From: Candidatus Rokuibacteriota bacterium
GTDB taxonomy: Bacteria > Methylomirabilota > Methylomirabilia > Rokubacteriales > CSP1-6
DNA length: 10,155 bases
NCBI GenBank assembly: GCA_016206385.1
Contig: JACQRS010000409.1
Span: forward strand, 1 to 10,155
Reading direction: 5' to 3'
In this document: positions 1 to 6,241 of the stretch, one piece after another
Layout: each line of letters starts with the position of its first letter
Numbering within the stretch: position 1 is the first letter of the stretch
Program-made: the position numbers and the translations under genes
The notes under the pieces: generated by a model
Database searches by the model: none
What the model was told of the DNA's origin: nothing
What the model saw: the letters and a program-made list of their open reading frames with translations, nothing else

Positions 1-1335
1 CCCGTACTCCGAGCGGTTGGCCCAGGTCAGGGCCTCGTCGAGGCTTCCGACCTCTGCCACCACCAGGAAGGGGACAAACAGCTCATCCCGAAAGAGGCGG
101 TGGTCGAGCCCGAGGCGGTCCACGATGGTGGGGGCCACGAAGTAGCCGTGGGCGCATTCGCCATCGGTCAACCGGCGGCCGCCCACGACGATCCGGCCAT
201 CCCGGCGCGCTTCGGCCACCGCCGCCTCGAACGTCGCCACGGCCCGCGCGTTGATCACCGGCCCCGTGAACACTTCCCGTTTGGTCGGGTCCCCGACGCT
301 GAGCGCCTTGGCCTTCTCCACGAGCCGCTCGATGAAGGAGGCGGCCACACGCCGATCCACATACACGCGTGAGCAGGCGCTGCACTTCTGGCCTGACAGG
401 CCGAAGGCCGAGCGCGCGATCCCCTCCACGGCTTTCCCCAGATCCGCGTTTGCGGTGACGATGGCCGGGTTCTTCCCTCCCATCTCAGCGATAAAGGGCC
501 GGAGGCGTGAGGCGACAAAGCGGCGGGCGATGCGCTCCCCGACCTCCCTGGATCCGGTGAAGACCAGGCCTGCCACGTCCGGGTGGTCCACCAGCGCCTG
601 CCCCGCCTCCTCACCGCTCCCTGTCACCAAATTCACGGCCCCGGGAGGAAGCCCGGCCACTTCCAGGAGCTCGACCAGCCTCAACGCCGAGCAGGGGGTA
701 TCGCTCGCAGGCTTCAGGACGACGGTGTTTCCCGCCACGAGGGCGCCGCTCGCCATTCCCGCGGCCAGGGCCACCGGGAAGTTGAAGGGAGAGATGACGG
801 CCCACACGCCGCAAGGGCGGAGGAGGCTTTTTGTCTCCTCGTTGGGGGAGACGCGTCCGAGGGGAAGCTCGAAGCCTTGGTGGGCCTCCACCTGGCCGGC
901 GTAGTAGCTCAGGAGGTCAGCCGCCTCGCTGGCGTCTCCCAGCGCCTCGATCCGGCTCTTCCCCGCTTCCAGGCTCATGAGCGCCGCTAGCTCGACGGTG
1001 TGGTCGCGGATCCCGTCCGCCGCCTTCCTGATGAGGGCGACCCGCTCCTGCCACCTGAGACGACTCCACTCCCCGTACGCGGCTTGAGCCGCGGCCACCG
1101 CGTCGTTGACGTCCTGGATGCTGGCGAGGGAGAAGTGGCCGAGGACCTGGCGGGTGTCAGCAGGGTTGACGTCGGGGAAGGTGCGCGGAGTCTCCCGGCG
1201 CTTTCCGCCGATCAGGAGCGGGTGGGTCTGACCGAGCCCCGCCCTGACGCGCGCGAGGCCGGCTTCGTACTGCTGGTGCACCTCCTCCCCGGGAGCGCTG
1301 AGGGAGGCATAGGTGATCTTCGCGGGAGCTGCCAT
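1..1335 (-). CDS. 1-pyrroline-5-carboxylate dehydrogenase-type aldehyde dehydrogenase, C-terminus cut off by window edge
   Basis: NAD-dependent aldehyde dehydrogenase that most resembles RocA/PruA-type P5C dehydrogenases, which oxidise glutamate semialdehyde to glutamate in proline and arginine catabolism in the cytosol. The 445 visible residues include the long N-terminal arm with LIGG near 41, ISPFNFP (181-187, oxyanion Asn184), AGNTVVLKPA (201-210), FTGSREVG (259-266), EMGGKNP with general base Glu284, and SGQKCSA with nucleophile Cys318. FTGSREVG and the SAFGxSGQKCSA context are typical of the P5CDH branch. Family members run to about 515 residues, so roughly 70 are missing beyond the window. 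The ATG is preceded by GGAGGAG. The start lies 42 bases after the M48 stop, with a hairpin between. No proline dehydrogenase is visible. ALDH superfamily is certain; P5C as substrate is likely but inferred. Confidence 0.88.
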   Translation of the reverse strand, partial: MAAPAKITYASLSAPGEEVHQQYEAGLARVRAGLGQTHPLLIGGKRRETPRTFPDVNPADTRQVLGHFSLASIQDVNDAVAAAQAAYGEWSRLRWQERVALIRKAADGIRDHTVELAALMSLEAGKSRIEALGDASEAADLLSYYAGQVEAHQGFELPLGRVSPNEETKSLLRPCGVWAVISPFNFPVALAAGMASGALVAGNTVVLKPASDTPCSALRLVELLEVAGLPPGAVNLVTGSGEEAGQALVDHPDVAGLVFTGSREVGERIARRFVASRLRPFIAEMGGKNPAIVTANADLGKAVEGIARSAFGLSGQKCSACSRVYVDRRVAASFIERLVEKAKALSVGDPTKREVFTGPVINARAVATFEAAVAEARRDGRIVVGGRRLTDGECAHGYFVAPTIVDRLGLDHRLFRDELFVPFLVVAEVGSLDEALTWANRSEYG

Positions 1336-1358
1336 GGTGGCTCCTCCGGCGCTAAGGG

Positions 1359-1377
1359 GACGGGGACGTCCCCCGTC
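1359..1377 (-). other. Perfect 7-bp GC hairpin between M48 stop and P5CDH ribosome binding site
   Basis: Read on the minus strand this is GACGGGG, loop GACGT, CCCCGTC. It begins directly after the M48 stop codon and contains the 12-base perfect palindrome GGGGACGTCCCC (1362-1373). No T-tract follows, so it is not a standard intrinsic terminator. It could be an RNA 3'-end stabiliser, an attenuating structure or a REP-like element. The hairpin is seen directly; its function is inferred. Confidence 0.4.
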
Positions 1378-2163
1378 TCACCGGGATCCCTGGTAGTACT
1401 GCATCGCCTCCGGGATCCACTGCTCGATCTGCCTGATCCGGGCGCCGTGGGAGGGGTGGGTGGAGAGGAACTCGGGCGGGCTTCTCCGCCCCTGGGCCGC
1501 CTGCTCCATCCGCTGCCAGAACGACACCGCCGCCCGCGGATCGTAGCCCGCCTTCGCCATGTAGATGAGCCCCAGGTGGTCCGCCTCTGACTCCTGCGCC
1601 CGGCTGAACGGAAGGATCACCCCCACCGCGGCGCCGGCGCCCAGAAGCCCGGTCACCTGCTGGACTGTTCGAGGATCCCTGGTCGCCATGGCCGCCTGGG
1701 TGGCGGCGAGCCCCACCTGGACCAGGAGCCCCTGGCTCACGCGCTCACCCCCGTGGCGCGCGGTCGCGTGAGCCACCTCGTGCCCCATGACCGTGGCGAG
1801 CCCGGCCTCATCCCGCGTCACCGGCAGGATCCCGGTATAGACAGCCACCTTGCCCCCGGGCAGGGCAAAGGCATTCACCTGCTTCGAGTCTTCGATCACC
1901 GTGAACTCCCACCGGTAGTCGAGCCGCCCGGTGGCCCGGGCGATGCGCGTGCCGACCCGGGTGACCAGGTCGTTGAGCCCGGGATCGTGGGAGACCTTGG
2001 ACTTGGAAAGAATCTCCTGGTAGGCCTGTAGCCCCATCCGCATCTCCTCGAACTCCGGAAGGAGCATGAGCTGGGAACGGCCCGTGATAGGGACGGTCTG
2101 GCACGCTGCCGCAACGCCCAGCAAGAGGAGGAAGAGGGTGGAAACCAAGTACAACCGGCACAT
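1378..2163 (-). CDS. M48 family zinc metalloprotease, predicted lipoprotein
   Basis: Periplasmic or outer-membrane-anchored peptidase of the M48 family (BepA/LoiP-like core); known relatives take part in envelope protein quality control. The 261-residue product has a hydrophobic signal segment (5-20) and a lipobox-like GVAAAC with Cys21 as the probable lipidation site. The zinc site is HEVAH (His128, Glu129, His132), and the third ligand is expected at Glu191 in ESEAD. A conserved THPSHGARI block (235-243) lies near the C-terminus. There is no TPR repeat tail, so it is shorter than BepA. Start choice: GAGGT touches the ATG directly, which is poor spacing. A TTG at 2154 would be better spaced but would remove Arg3, the only positive charge ahead of the hydrophobic core, so ATG is kept. 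TAAAAT at 2175-2180 could be a -10 box giving a very short leader. It follows the pilin genes by 78 bases; a functional link is not shown. Confidence 0.9.
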   Translation of the reverse strand: MCRLYLVSTLFLLLLGVAAACQTVPITGRSQLMLLPEFEEMRMGLQAYQEILSKSKVSHDPGLNDLVTRVGTRIARATGRLDYRWEFTVIEDSKQVNAFALPGGKVAVYTGILPVTRDEAGLATVMGHEVAHATARHGGERVSQGLLVQVGLAATQAAMATRDPRTVQQVTGLLGAGAAVGVILPFSRAQESEADHLGLIYMAKAGYDPRAAVSFWQRMEQAAQGRRSPPEFLSTHPSHGARIRQIEQWIPEAMQYYQGSR

Positions 2164-2190
2164 ACCTCAATATCATTTTACACGAGCCGC

Positions 2191-2232
2191 CGGGCGGATG
2201 CCCGCATCGGGGATTCTCGGGGTGCCACCCCG
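2191..2232 (-). terminator. Two GC-rich hairpins after the pilX-like gene, possible terminator region
   Basis: The 78-base gap between the PilX-like stop and the M48 start holds CGGGGT-GCC-ACCCCG (2218-2232, 6-bp perfect stem) and CGGGC-GGAT-GCCCG (2191-2204, 5-bp perfect stem). Neither is followed by a T-tract on the minus strand. They may slow or end transcription of the pilin operon before the protease gene, or only stabilise RNA. The termination role is inferred. Confidence 0.3.
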
Positions 2233-2241
2233 CCCGCGAGA

Positions 2242-3531
2242 TCAGTCGGCGACTTCTCGCCAGCTTCTCAGTGTCAGGAGCCGGCGCGCTGTGCGAGACC
2301 GATCCAGCGCCTGGCAGCTGTAGCGGAGCCTGCCGTTCCCGGTGAGGAAACCCTTGCCCGCACCGGGATCGAGGCCCGCGTCGTTGACAACCACTGATCC
2401 GTACACACTCTGGCTTCCGCCCCCGAGGAAGCCCAGCGCGGCCCGGCTGCCCGTGACGACGATGAGGCCGCGCCAGAGGAAGTTGCCGCTGATCGTCAGC
2501 TCGCCGTCCTCGACGATCAGGATGCCGTAGCCCTCCGTGTTGCCCGAGAGCTGAACGCGCAGGACGGCGGAGGTCGGATCGGGGTTTCCCTTGACGTAGA
2601 TCACCTTGGGTCGTTCGCGGGTCCCCCAGCACGCTGAGCTCGACCAGCTCGATGCACAGCCGGCCCCGATATCGCCGAAGAAAAGCCCGGCGGGCTCACT
2701 GCTCTCGAAGACGACATCGGCCTTCCGGGCCGCCCCGACGAAGGCCTGAACCCGCGAAGGCGTCAGCGCGCCGTCGGCGGCAATGGTGTTGGCGCCCGAG
2801 TCAGGCCCGCCCGGATCCTGCCGCTTCCCCTTGACGCTCGCCGGCGGGGAGGATGCCAGCGCGCTCTCGATGATCGCCTCGTTGCTCCCCGGCGCGCTCG
2901 CGGGCAGGCCGGAGGAGACGGAGATCCCGAACACGGGAGCGCAGGATCCGGGGGTGCCGTCCGGGCTCGAGTCGTTTCCGTCGATCTCAAAGCTCCCGCT
3001 GACGTTGACCGCGGCCCGCCTCCCCGGAAAGGCCAGCGCCGCGGCAACGGGTGGGAGCTCAATCCGCCGCAGCACCGCCTCGAGCGTTCGGCTGCCGTGG
3101 CCCGCGTTCCCCACTCCCGTGATGATGAGAAGACTGTTCGTGTCATCGCTCGGGCCGCCGGCGTCCGGCGGCACACCGGTGATCTGCTGGTCTCCCGCCA
3201 GGCTGTCGTTCCTGACCCGCACCGTGTAGGTCCCCTCCGATGCCGGACCCCCGGGGAGCGGGGAGTCGGCGATCAGGACAACGCCGCGCCCGGGGTCGGC
3301 GCCTTTGAGGAAGGCGTTCCAGTCCAGCGAAGTCCCCAGCGTGTTGAAGGCCCATTCGATCCCGGCCTCGGCAAGGGAGCGCGCCTGCTCGGCAGCGGCG
3401 AGGTTTTTGGAAATCAGCGGCTCGAGGGGACTCATCGACAGCAGGAGGAGGGCCAGGGCAGACAGGAGCATCAGAACCATCAGGGTCAGGGGCAGGGCAA
3501 CGCCCCGCCGATCGGTCGGCCGGCGGCTCAC
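2242..3531 (-). CDS. PilX-like type IV pilus minor pilin, large form
   Basis: Predicted minor pilin of the PilX/GspK-like group, thought to sit at the pilus tip and help start assembly. Of 429 residues, the first ten are basic and end in Arg-Arg-Gly, the expected prepilin peptidase site. A long hydrophobic helix follows (11-35), then AEQARSLAEAGIEWA (47-61), a typical PilX N-terminal pattern. The mature position-5 glutamate is absent, as in PilX/GspK types. The ectodomain is large. Residues 328-385 (SGNTEGYGILIVEDGELTIS onward) form short Gly-rich strands that look like a beta-helix or stacked beta sheet. Cys197, Cys292, Cys301 and Cys406 could form two disulfides. The C-terminus ends LRSWREV plus AD, a usual PilX-like ending. 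Start is GTG, three bases after the pilV-like stop, so translational coupling is likely. Classical PilX is under 200 residues; this is more than twice that. Confidence 0.8.
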   Translation of the reverse strand: MSRRPTDRRGVALPLTLMVLMLLSALALLLLSMSPLEPLISKNLAAAEQARSLAEAGIEWAFNTLGTSLDWNAFLKGADPGRGVVLIADSPLPGGPASEGTYTVRVRNDSLAGDQQITGVPPDAGGPSDDTNSLLIITGVGNAGHGSRTLEAVLRRIELPPVAAALAFPGRRAAVNVSGSFEIDGNDSSPDGTPGSCAPVFGISVSSGLPASAPGSNEAIIESALASSPPASVKGKRQDPGGPDSGANTIAADGALTPSRVQAFVGAARKADVVFESSEPAGLFFGDIGAGCASSWSSSACWGTRERPKVIYVKGNPDPTSAVLRVQLSGNTEGYGILIVEDGELTISGNFLWRGLIVVTGSRAALGFLGGGSQSVYGSVVVNDAGLDPGAGKGFLTGNGRLRYSCQALDRSRTARRLLTLRSWREVAD

Positions 3532-3534
3532 GCG

Positions 3535-3981
3535 CTAGCGCCACGCGATGAGGGTGGAGAGCGAGACCGCTGTCTCGTCGGCTCCAAGGCCCACGTCCGT
3601 GGTGGGGTGGTAGAAGACCGTTACCCTGACCACCTTCGTGTCGGCGGGTACGGGAGGAGAGTCCGCGATTCTCACCTCGCGCCGGTAGGGAGCGTAGCCC
3701 GTGATCGCGGCATACGGCTCGGCAGGGAAATTCTCAGCCGTCACGTTGTCGAAGCCCTTCAGCGGGTCCGGGCTCGCTGCGAAGGCCTTGACCTCCTCGA
3801 GCCGCTGGAGGGCCAAAAAGACCGCGGTGCTGGACTGGCGAGCCGCGTGCATCGCGCTGAAGGCCACCGGGAAGGTGGAGAGGAGGGCCATCAGCCCGAT
3901 CGTCAGGATGGCGAGGGCGATCACGATCTCGGCCAGGGTGAAGCCCGCGTCACGATGGAGCGGGTCCGGCCGCCGAGCCAT
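3535..3981 (-). CDS. PilV-like type IV pilus minor prepilin
   Basis: A 148-residue prepilin with the class III leader RDAGFTLAE: cleavage is predicted after Gly13, giving mature Phe14 and the conserved position-5 glutamate Glu18. The hydrophobic N-terminal helix runs from about 14 to 36. The downstream pattern (FSAMHAARQSSTAVFLALQRLEEVKA, about 41-66) fits PilV-type minor pilins, with helix then a small beta globular part. It sits between the pilW-like and pilX-like genes. The ATG lies 16 bases after the pilW-like stop with no clear Shine-Dalgarno sequence, so it may depend on reinitiation. The product acts in the inner membrane before assembly into the pilus. The prepilin identity is firm; the PilV label rests on length and gene context. 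Confidence 0.85.
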   Translation of the reverse strand: MARRPDPLHRDAGFTLAEIVIALAILTIGLMALLSTFPVAFSAMHAARQSSTAVFLALQRLEEVKAFAASPDPLKGFDNVTAENFPAEPYAAITGYAPYRREVRIADSPPVPADTKVVRVTVFYHPTTDVGLGADETAVSLSTLIAWR

Positions 3982-3997
3982 TGGGGAGCGCCGACGC

Positions 3998-4549
3998 TCA
4001 GCGGTTTCTCAGCCTGACCTGGGTCTGCATGGTGACGGCAAGCGTCTCCAGGGGGCGAGCGCCGAGCGACGGATCCGGGCGGACGGTCAACTCGATGATT
4101 ACTGTGCGGATCCGTTCGGGTGCTCCGGTCGGAACGCCGTCGGGGTCCAGGTAGGTCAATGCCAGGGCTTGAACTCCCTCGATCACCGGCTGGGCGCCGC
4201 CTCCCGCGTTCCGCCTGAGCGTCGTGCCCCGGAGAAGGTAGGTGATGCTCTCCCCGTTCACGTCGATCACGCCGTTGCCGTTCAGGTCTTTCTGGATGGT
4301 CAGGCTCGTCGCGCTGGGATTCACGATGGCGGGGAAGTCAGCACCCGCGGGATCGAAGCCGGCGGCTCGGATCTCCCGCGCCATGCGCTGGAGCGCGAAC
4401 CGGGCGCTCTGCTGGGCCTCGATCCTGGCGACCCCGACGAGGTAGCCCTGCTGCGCCTGCTGGAGCAGCCCGAAGGTCGCCAGCACGACCAGCCCCCCCA
4501 CCGCCAGCGCCAGCAGCAGCTCGACCAGCGCGAACCCTTGTTCCCGCAC
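3998..4549 (-). CDS. PilW-like type IV pilus minor prepilin
   Basis: First gene of the minor-pilin operon. The chosen start is GTG at 4549 because GGAGAGG (4556-4562) stands six bases upstream, an ideal ribosome site. It gives the short leader MREQG before FALVE, with Glu10 as mature position 5. Upstream in-frame ATGs at 4564 and 4585 lack such a site, and a TTG at 4618 lies inside a TTGACA promoter-like box. The product is 183 residues: hydrophobic helix 6-29, then FALQRMAREIRAAGF (51-65), typical of PilW proteins, then a beta-rich globular part. DLNGNGVID (88-96) resembles a calcium-binding EF-hand-type loop. The cleavage context is GFALVE rather than the commoner GFTLIE, still compatible with prepilin peptidase. 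It is expected to join PilV- and PilX-like proteins in a pilus-tip priming complex. Confidence 0.85.
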   Translation of the reverse strand: MREQGFALVELLLALAVGGLVVLATFGLLQQAQQGYLVGVARIEAQQSARFALQRMAREIRAAGFDPAGADFPAIVNPSATSLTIQKDLNGNGVIDVNGESITYLLRGTTLRRNAGGGAQPVIEGVQALALTYLDPDGVPTGAPERIRTVIIELTVRPDPSLGARPLETLAVTMQTQVRLRNR

Positions 4550-4589
4550 GAGACACCTCTCCATTTCTGCTGAGCGCCGGGGCATGGAG

Positions 4590-4618
4590 AGGGTCCGTCG
4601 AGGCGACTCCGCTGTCAA
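4590..4618 (-). promoter_or_regulatory. Candidate promoter for the minor-pilin operon
   Basis: A perfect TTGACA -35 box (4613-4618) is followed after 17 bases by GACCCT (4590-4595), a weak -10 match with only A2 and T6 conserved. The start would fall near 4584, leaving about 35 untranslated bases before the GTG at 4549. The -35 match and spacing are good; the weak -10 keeps confidence low. Confidence 0.35.
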
Positions 4619-4653
4619 TGTCCAAAGTCCGATACAGGGCGGAGGCGGCGGAC

Positions 4654-4682
4654 TTGCCGCTGAGCGCGCGCCGCGCTAGGCT
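4654..4682 (+). promoter_or_regulatory. Candidate promoter for the plus-strand orphan gene
   Basis: TTGCCG (4654-4659) and TAGGCT (4677-4682) are separated by 17 bases. They match the sigma-70 consensus at four and three positions. Predicted transcription would begin near 4689, about 28 bases before the ATG at 4717, which agrees with the shorter start chosen for that gene. It lies back to back with the pilin-operon promoter candidate. Confidence 0.28.
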
Positions 4683-4716
4683 ACCCGCATCCTACTTGAG
4701 CGTTGACGCCGACGGG

Positions 4717-4992
4717 ATGACAGACGCGTTTTCGCGGGAACGATGGGCCTGGCTCTGGGCGGCCGCCAAGGACTTCACGTGGGGACTGGTGGTGTTCGAT
4801 CTCTATCTGGGAACGATCAAGGAGCGACGGAAGCACGCCGACGTATTTGACCTCTTCGTGCTGGGGCAGTTTGTCGGCGTTCCGATGATGAATGCACTGC
4901 TCACGTTGAGGCTCCTTCCGCGTCTCTTCCCGGAGCTAGCATCGTGGCGACGCCGCGTGCTCACCGAACGGGACATCACCGATTTTCTCTGA
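4717..4992 (+). CDS. Unrecognised 91-residue hydrophobic protein
   Basis: I do not recognise this family. It is the only clear plus-strand gene. The frame is open back to 4618, but the upstream part reads as low-complexity Arg/Ala sequence and overlaps candidate promoters, so the ATG at 4717 (MTDAFSRERW) is preferred. The product opens with an aromatic stretch containing Trp10, Trp12, Trp14 and Trp22. Residues 11-33 form a moderately hydrophobic segment interrupted by Lys18, Asp19 and Asp27. A basic patch KERRKH (35-40) follows, then a stronger hydrophobic segment 43-68, then the charged tail SWRRRVLTERDITDFL (76-91). It may be a small membrane or membrane-associated protein. Uneven composition with defined hydrophobic and basic blocks argues for real coding sequence. 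It is divergent from the pilW-like gene and ends 22 bases from the convergent alcohol dehydrogenase. No function can be assigned. Confidence 0.65.
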   Translation: MTDAFSRERWAWLWAAAKDFTWGLVVFDLYLGTIKERRKHADVFDLFVLGQFVGVPMMNALLTLRLLPRLFPELASWRRRVLTERDITDFL

Positions 4993-5014
4993 GCAGCGAC
5001 CGGCGCGAGGTGCG

Positions 5015-6118
5015 TCAGAACGTGACGACGCTCCGGGCGACCTCGCCCCGCTCCAGCGCCGCGTAGGCCTCGTTGATCTGCTCGAACGGGTAGCTCCGCG
5101 TGAGCAGCTCGTCCAGCTTCAGCTTGCCCGCTCGATAGAGGTCGATCAGCTTCAGGATGTCGAGCCGGGGCCGGCTCGACCCGTAGACCGACCCGGTGAG
5201 GACGCGCTCCTCGAAGACGAGGGACATCACCGGCACCGACACCTCCATCGTCATCGGCGTGACGCCGACGATGACCGCCATGCCGCGCTTGGCGAGGCAA
5301 TCGTACGCCTGGCGCATCGTCGCGGGATGGCCGATCACCTCGAAGGCATAGTCCACGCCCCGTCCGCCCGTGAGGCCCCGGACCTGCTCCACGGGGTTCC
5401 CCTTCGACGCGTTGACCGTGTGGGTCGCGCCGAACTGTCTGGCGTACTCGAGCTTGCTGTCCAGCAGGTCCACCGCGACGATCTTCTCGGCTCCGGCGAT
5501 GGCCGCGCCCTGGACGACGTTCAAGCCCACGCCGCCCGTACCGAAGACCACCACGCTGCTCCCGGGCTTGACCTGGGCGGCGTTGATGGCCGCGCCAACC
5601 CCGGTGATCACCGCGCAGCCGAGGAGCGCCGCCCGGTCGAGCGGCAGGTCGTTGGGGATCTTGAGGGCGGACTTCTCCGGCACCACGGTGTACTCGGAGA
5701 AGCTCGACACGCCGGCGAAGTGCTTGATCTCCTGGCCGTTCAGCTTGAACCGGCTGCTCCCATCTAGGAGGCGCCCGGTCATCCGGATTTGGGTTCCCGC
5801 GGGACAGAGGGCCGGTCGGCCGCCGGTGCAGTACTCGCACTCCCCGCAGGAGAGCCGCCAGAGCGGGATCACGTGATCGCCGGGGCGCACGGACGTCACG
5901 CCGGGCCCCACCGCCTCGACGACGCCCGAGCCCTCATGGCCCAGGATCGCGGGCAAGGTTGCGACCAGATGGCCGGTCATCACGTGGAGGTCGCTGTGGC
6001 AGACGCCCCCCGCCGCCATCCGGATCAGCACCTCGCCGGCCTGCGGGCTCTGCACCTCGACGTCCCGGATCTCGAGCTTCTGCCCCACCTCGAACAGGAC
6101 CGCTGCTCTCGCTTTCAT
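5015..6118 (-). CDS. Zinc-dependent alcohol dehydrogenase (MDR family, class I/III-like)
   Basis: Cytosolic NAD-dependent alcohol/aldehyde oxidoreductase of the medium-chain dehydrogenase/reductase family. The 367-residue protein is full length. Catalytic zinc ligands are Cys40 (GVCHSD), His61 and Glu62 (GHEGSG) and Cys168 (LLGCAVITG). The structural zinc lobe is complete: Cys91, Cys94, Cys97 and Cys105. The Rossmann motif GTGGVG spans 193-198, and Asp217 at the end of the next strand points to NAD rather than NADP. The roughly 60-residue stretch between the structural lobe and Cys168 is like class III (FrmA/AdhC) enzymes. AGGAGGT five bases before the ATG is a strong ribosome site. It lies 123 bases downstream of the dioxygenase gene in the same direction, with a 20-base palindrome between. 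The substrate cannot be read from sequence; primary, aryl or hydroxymethyl-thiol alcohols are all possible. Confidence 0.93.
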   Translation of the reverse strand: MKARAAVLFEVGQKLEIRDVEVQSPQAGEVLIRMAAGGVCHSDLHVMTGHLVATLPAILGHEGSGVVEAVGPGVTSVRPGDHVIPLWRLSCGECEYCTGGRPALCPAGTQIRMTGRLLDGSSRFKLNGQEIKHFAGVSSFSEYTVVPEKSALKIPNDLPLDRAALLGCAVITGVGAAINAAQVKPGSSVVVFGTGGVGLNVVQGAAIAGAEKIVAVDLLDSKLEYARQFGATHTVNASKGNPVEQVRGLTGGRGVDYAFEVIGHPATMRQAYDCLAKRGMAVIVGVTPMTMEVSVPVMSLVFEERVLTGSVYGSSRPRLDILKLIDLYRAGKLKLDELLTRSYPFEQINEAYAALERGEVARSVVTF

Positions 6119-6153
6119 GATTTACCTCCTCAAAGTTGACTCTCTCCAGTCTC

Positions 6154-6183
6154 GTATCGCAGGGACGAGTGCGAAGACGATAC
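6154..6183. promoter_or_regulatory. Inverted repeat upstream of the alcohol dehydrogenase gene
   Basis: GTATCG (6154-6159) and CGATAC (6178-6183) are exact inverted copies with 18 bases between. They lie 36-65 bases upstream of the alcohol dehydrogenase start, where a regulator could bind. With 6-bp arms a chance occurrence is quite possible. Confidence 0.2.
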
Positions 6184-6188
6184 CGTTT

Positions 6189-6208
6189 GAAGCCCAATTT
6201 TGGGCTTC
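6189..6208. other. 20-base palindrome/hairpin between dioxygenase and alcohol dehydrogenase genes
   Basis: GAAGCCCAA and TTGGGCTTC flank two central bases, so all nine positions of each arm pair. It begins 34 bases past the dioxygenase stop and ends 71 bases before the alcohol dehydrogenase start. On the minus strand AAACGG follows rather than a T-tract. It may be an atypical terminator for the dioxygenase transcript or an operator for the downstream gene. Structure is seen; role is inferred. Confidence 0.45.
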
Positions 6209-6241
6209 CCGCGGGGTCGTTCTCGCGATTATCCCTCAATA

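Noticed and set aside
1808..2632. 274-codon minus-strand frame spanning the end of the PilX-like gene and the M48 gene
   Set aside because: It is out of frame with both and only joins shadow sequence across the gap; the M48 zinc motif and pilin features lie in other frames.
3097..4017. 306-codon plus-strand frame opposite the PilX-like and PilV-like genes
   Set aside because: Antisense to genes with clear prepilin leaders; composition is Arg/Gly/His-rich and no domain is seen.
4618..4716. N-terminal extension of the plus-strand orphan gene to ATG 4618
   Set aside because: The extra 33 residues are Arg/Ala-rich and overlap candidate promoters in both directions; ATG 4717 is a better start.
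4803..5840. 345-codon minus-strand frame across the orphan gene and alcohol dehydrogenase
   Set aside because: It lies in another frame of the well-supported alcohol dehydrogenase and is Arg/Gly/Pro-rich, typical of a shadow.
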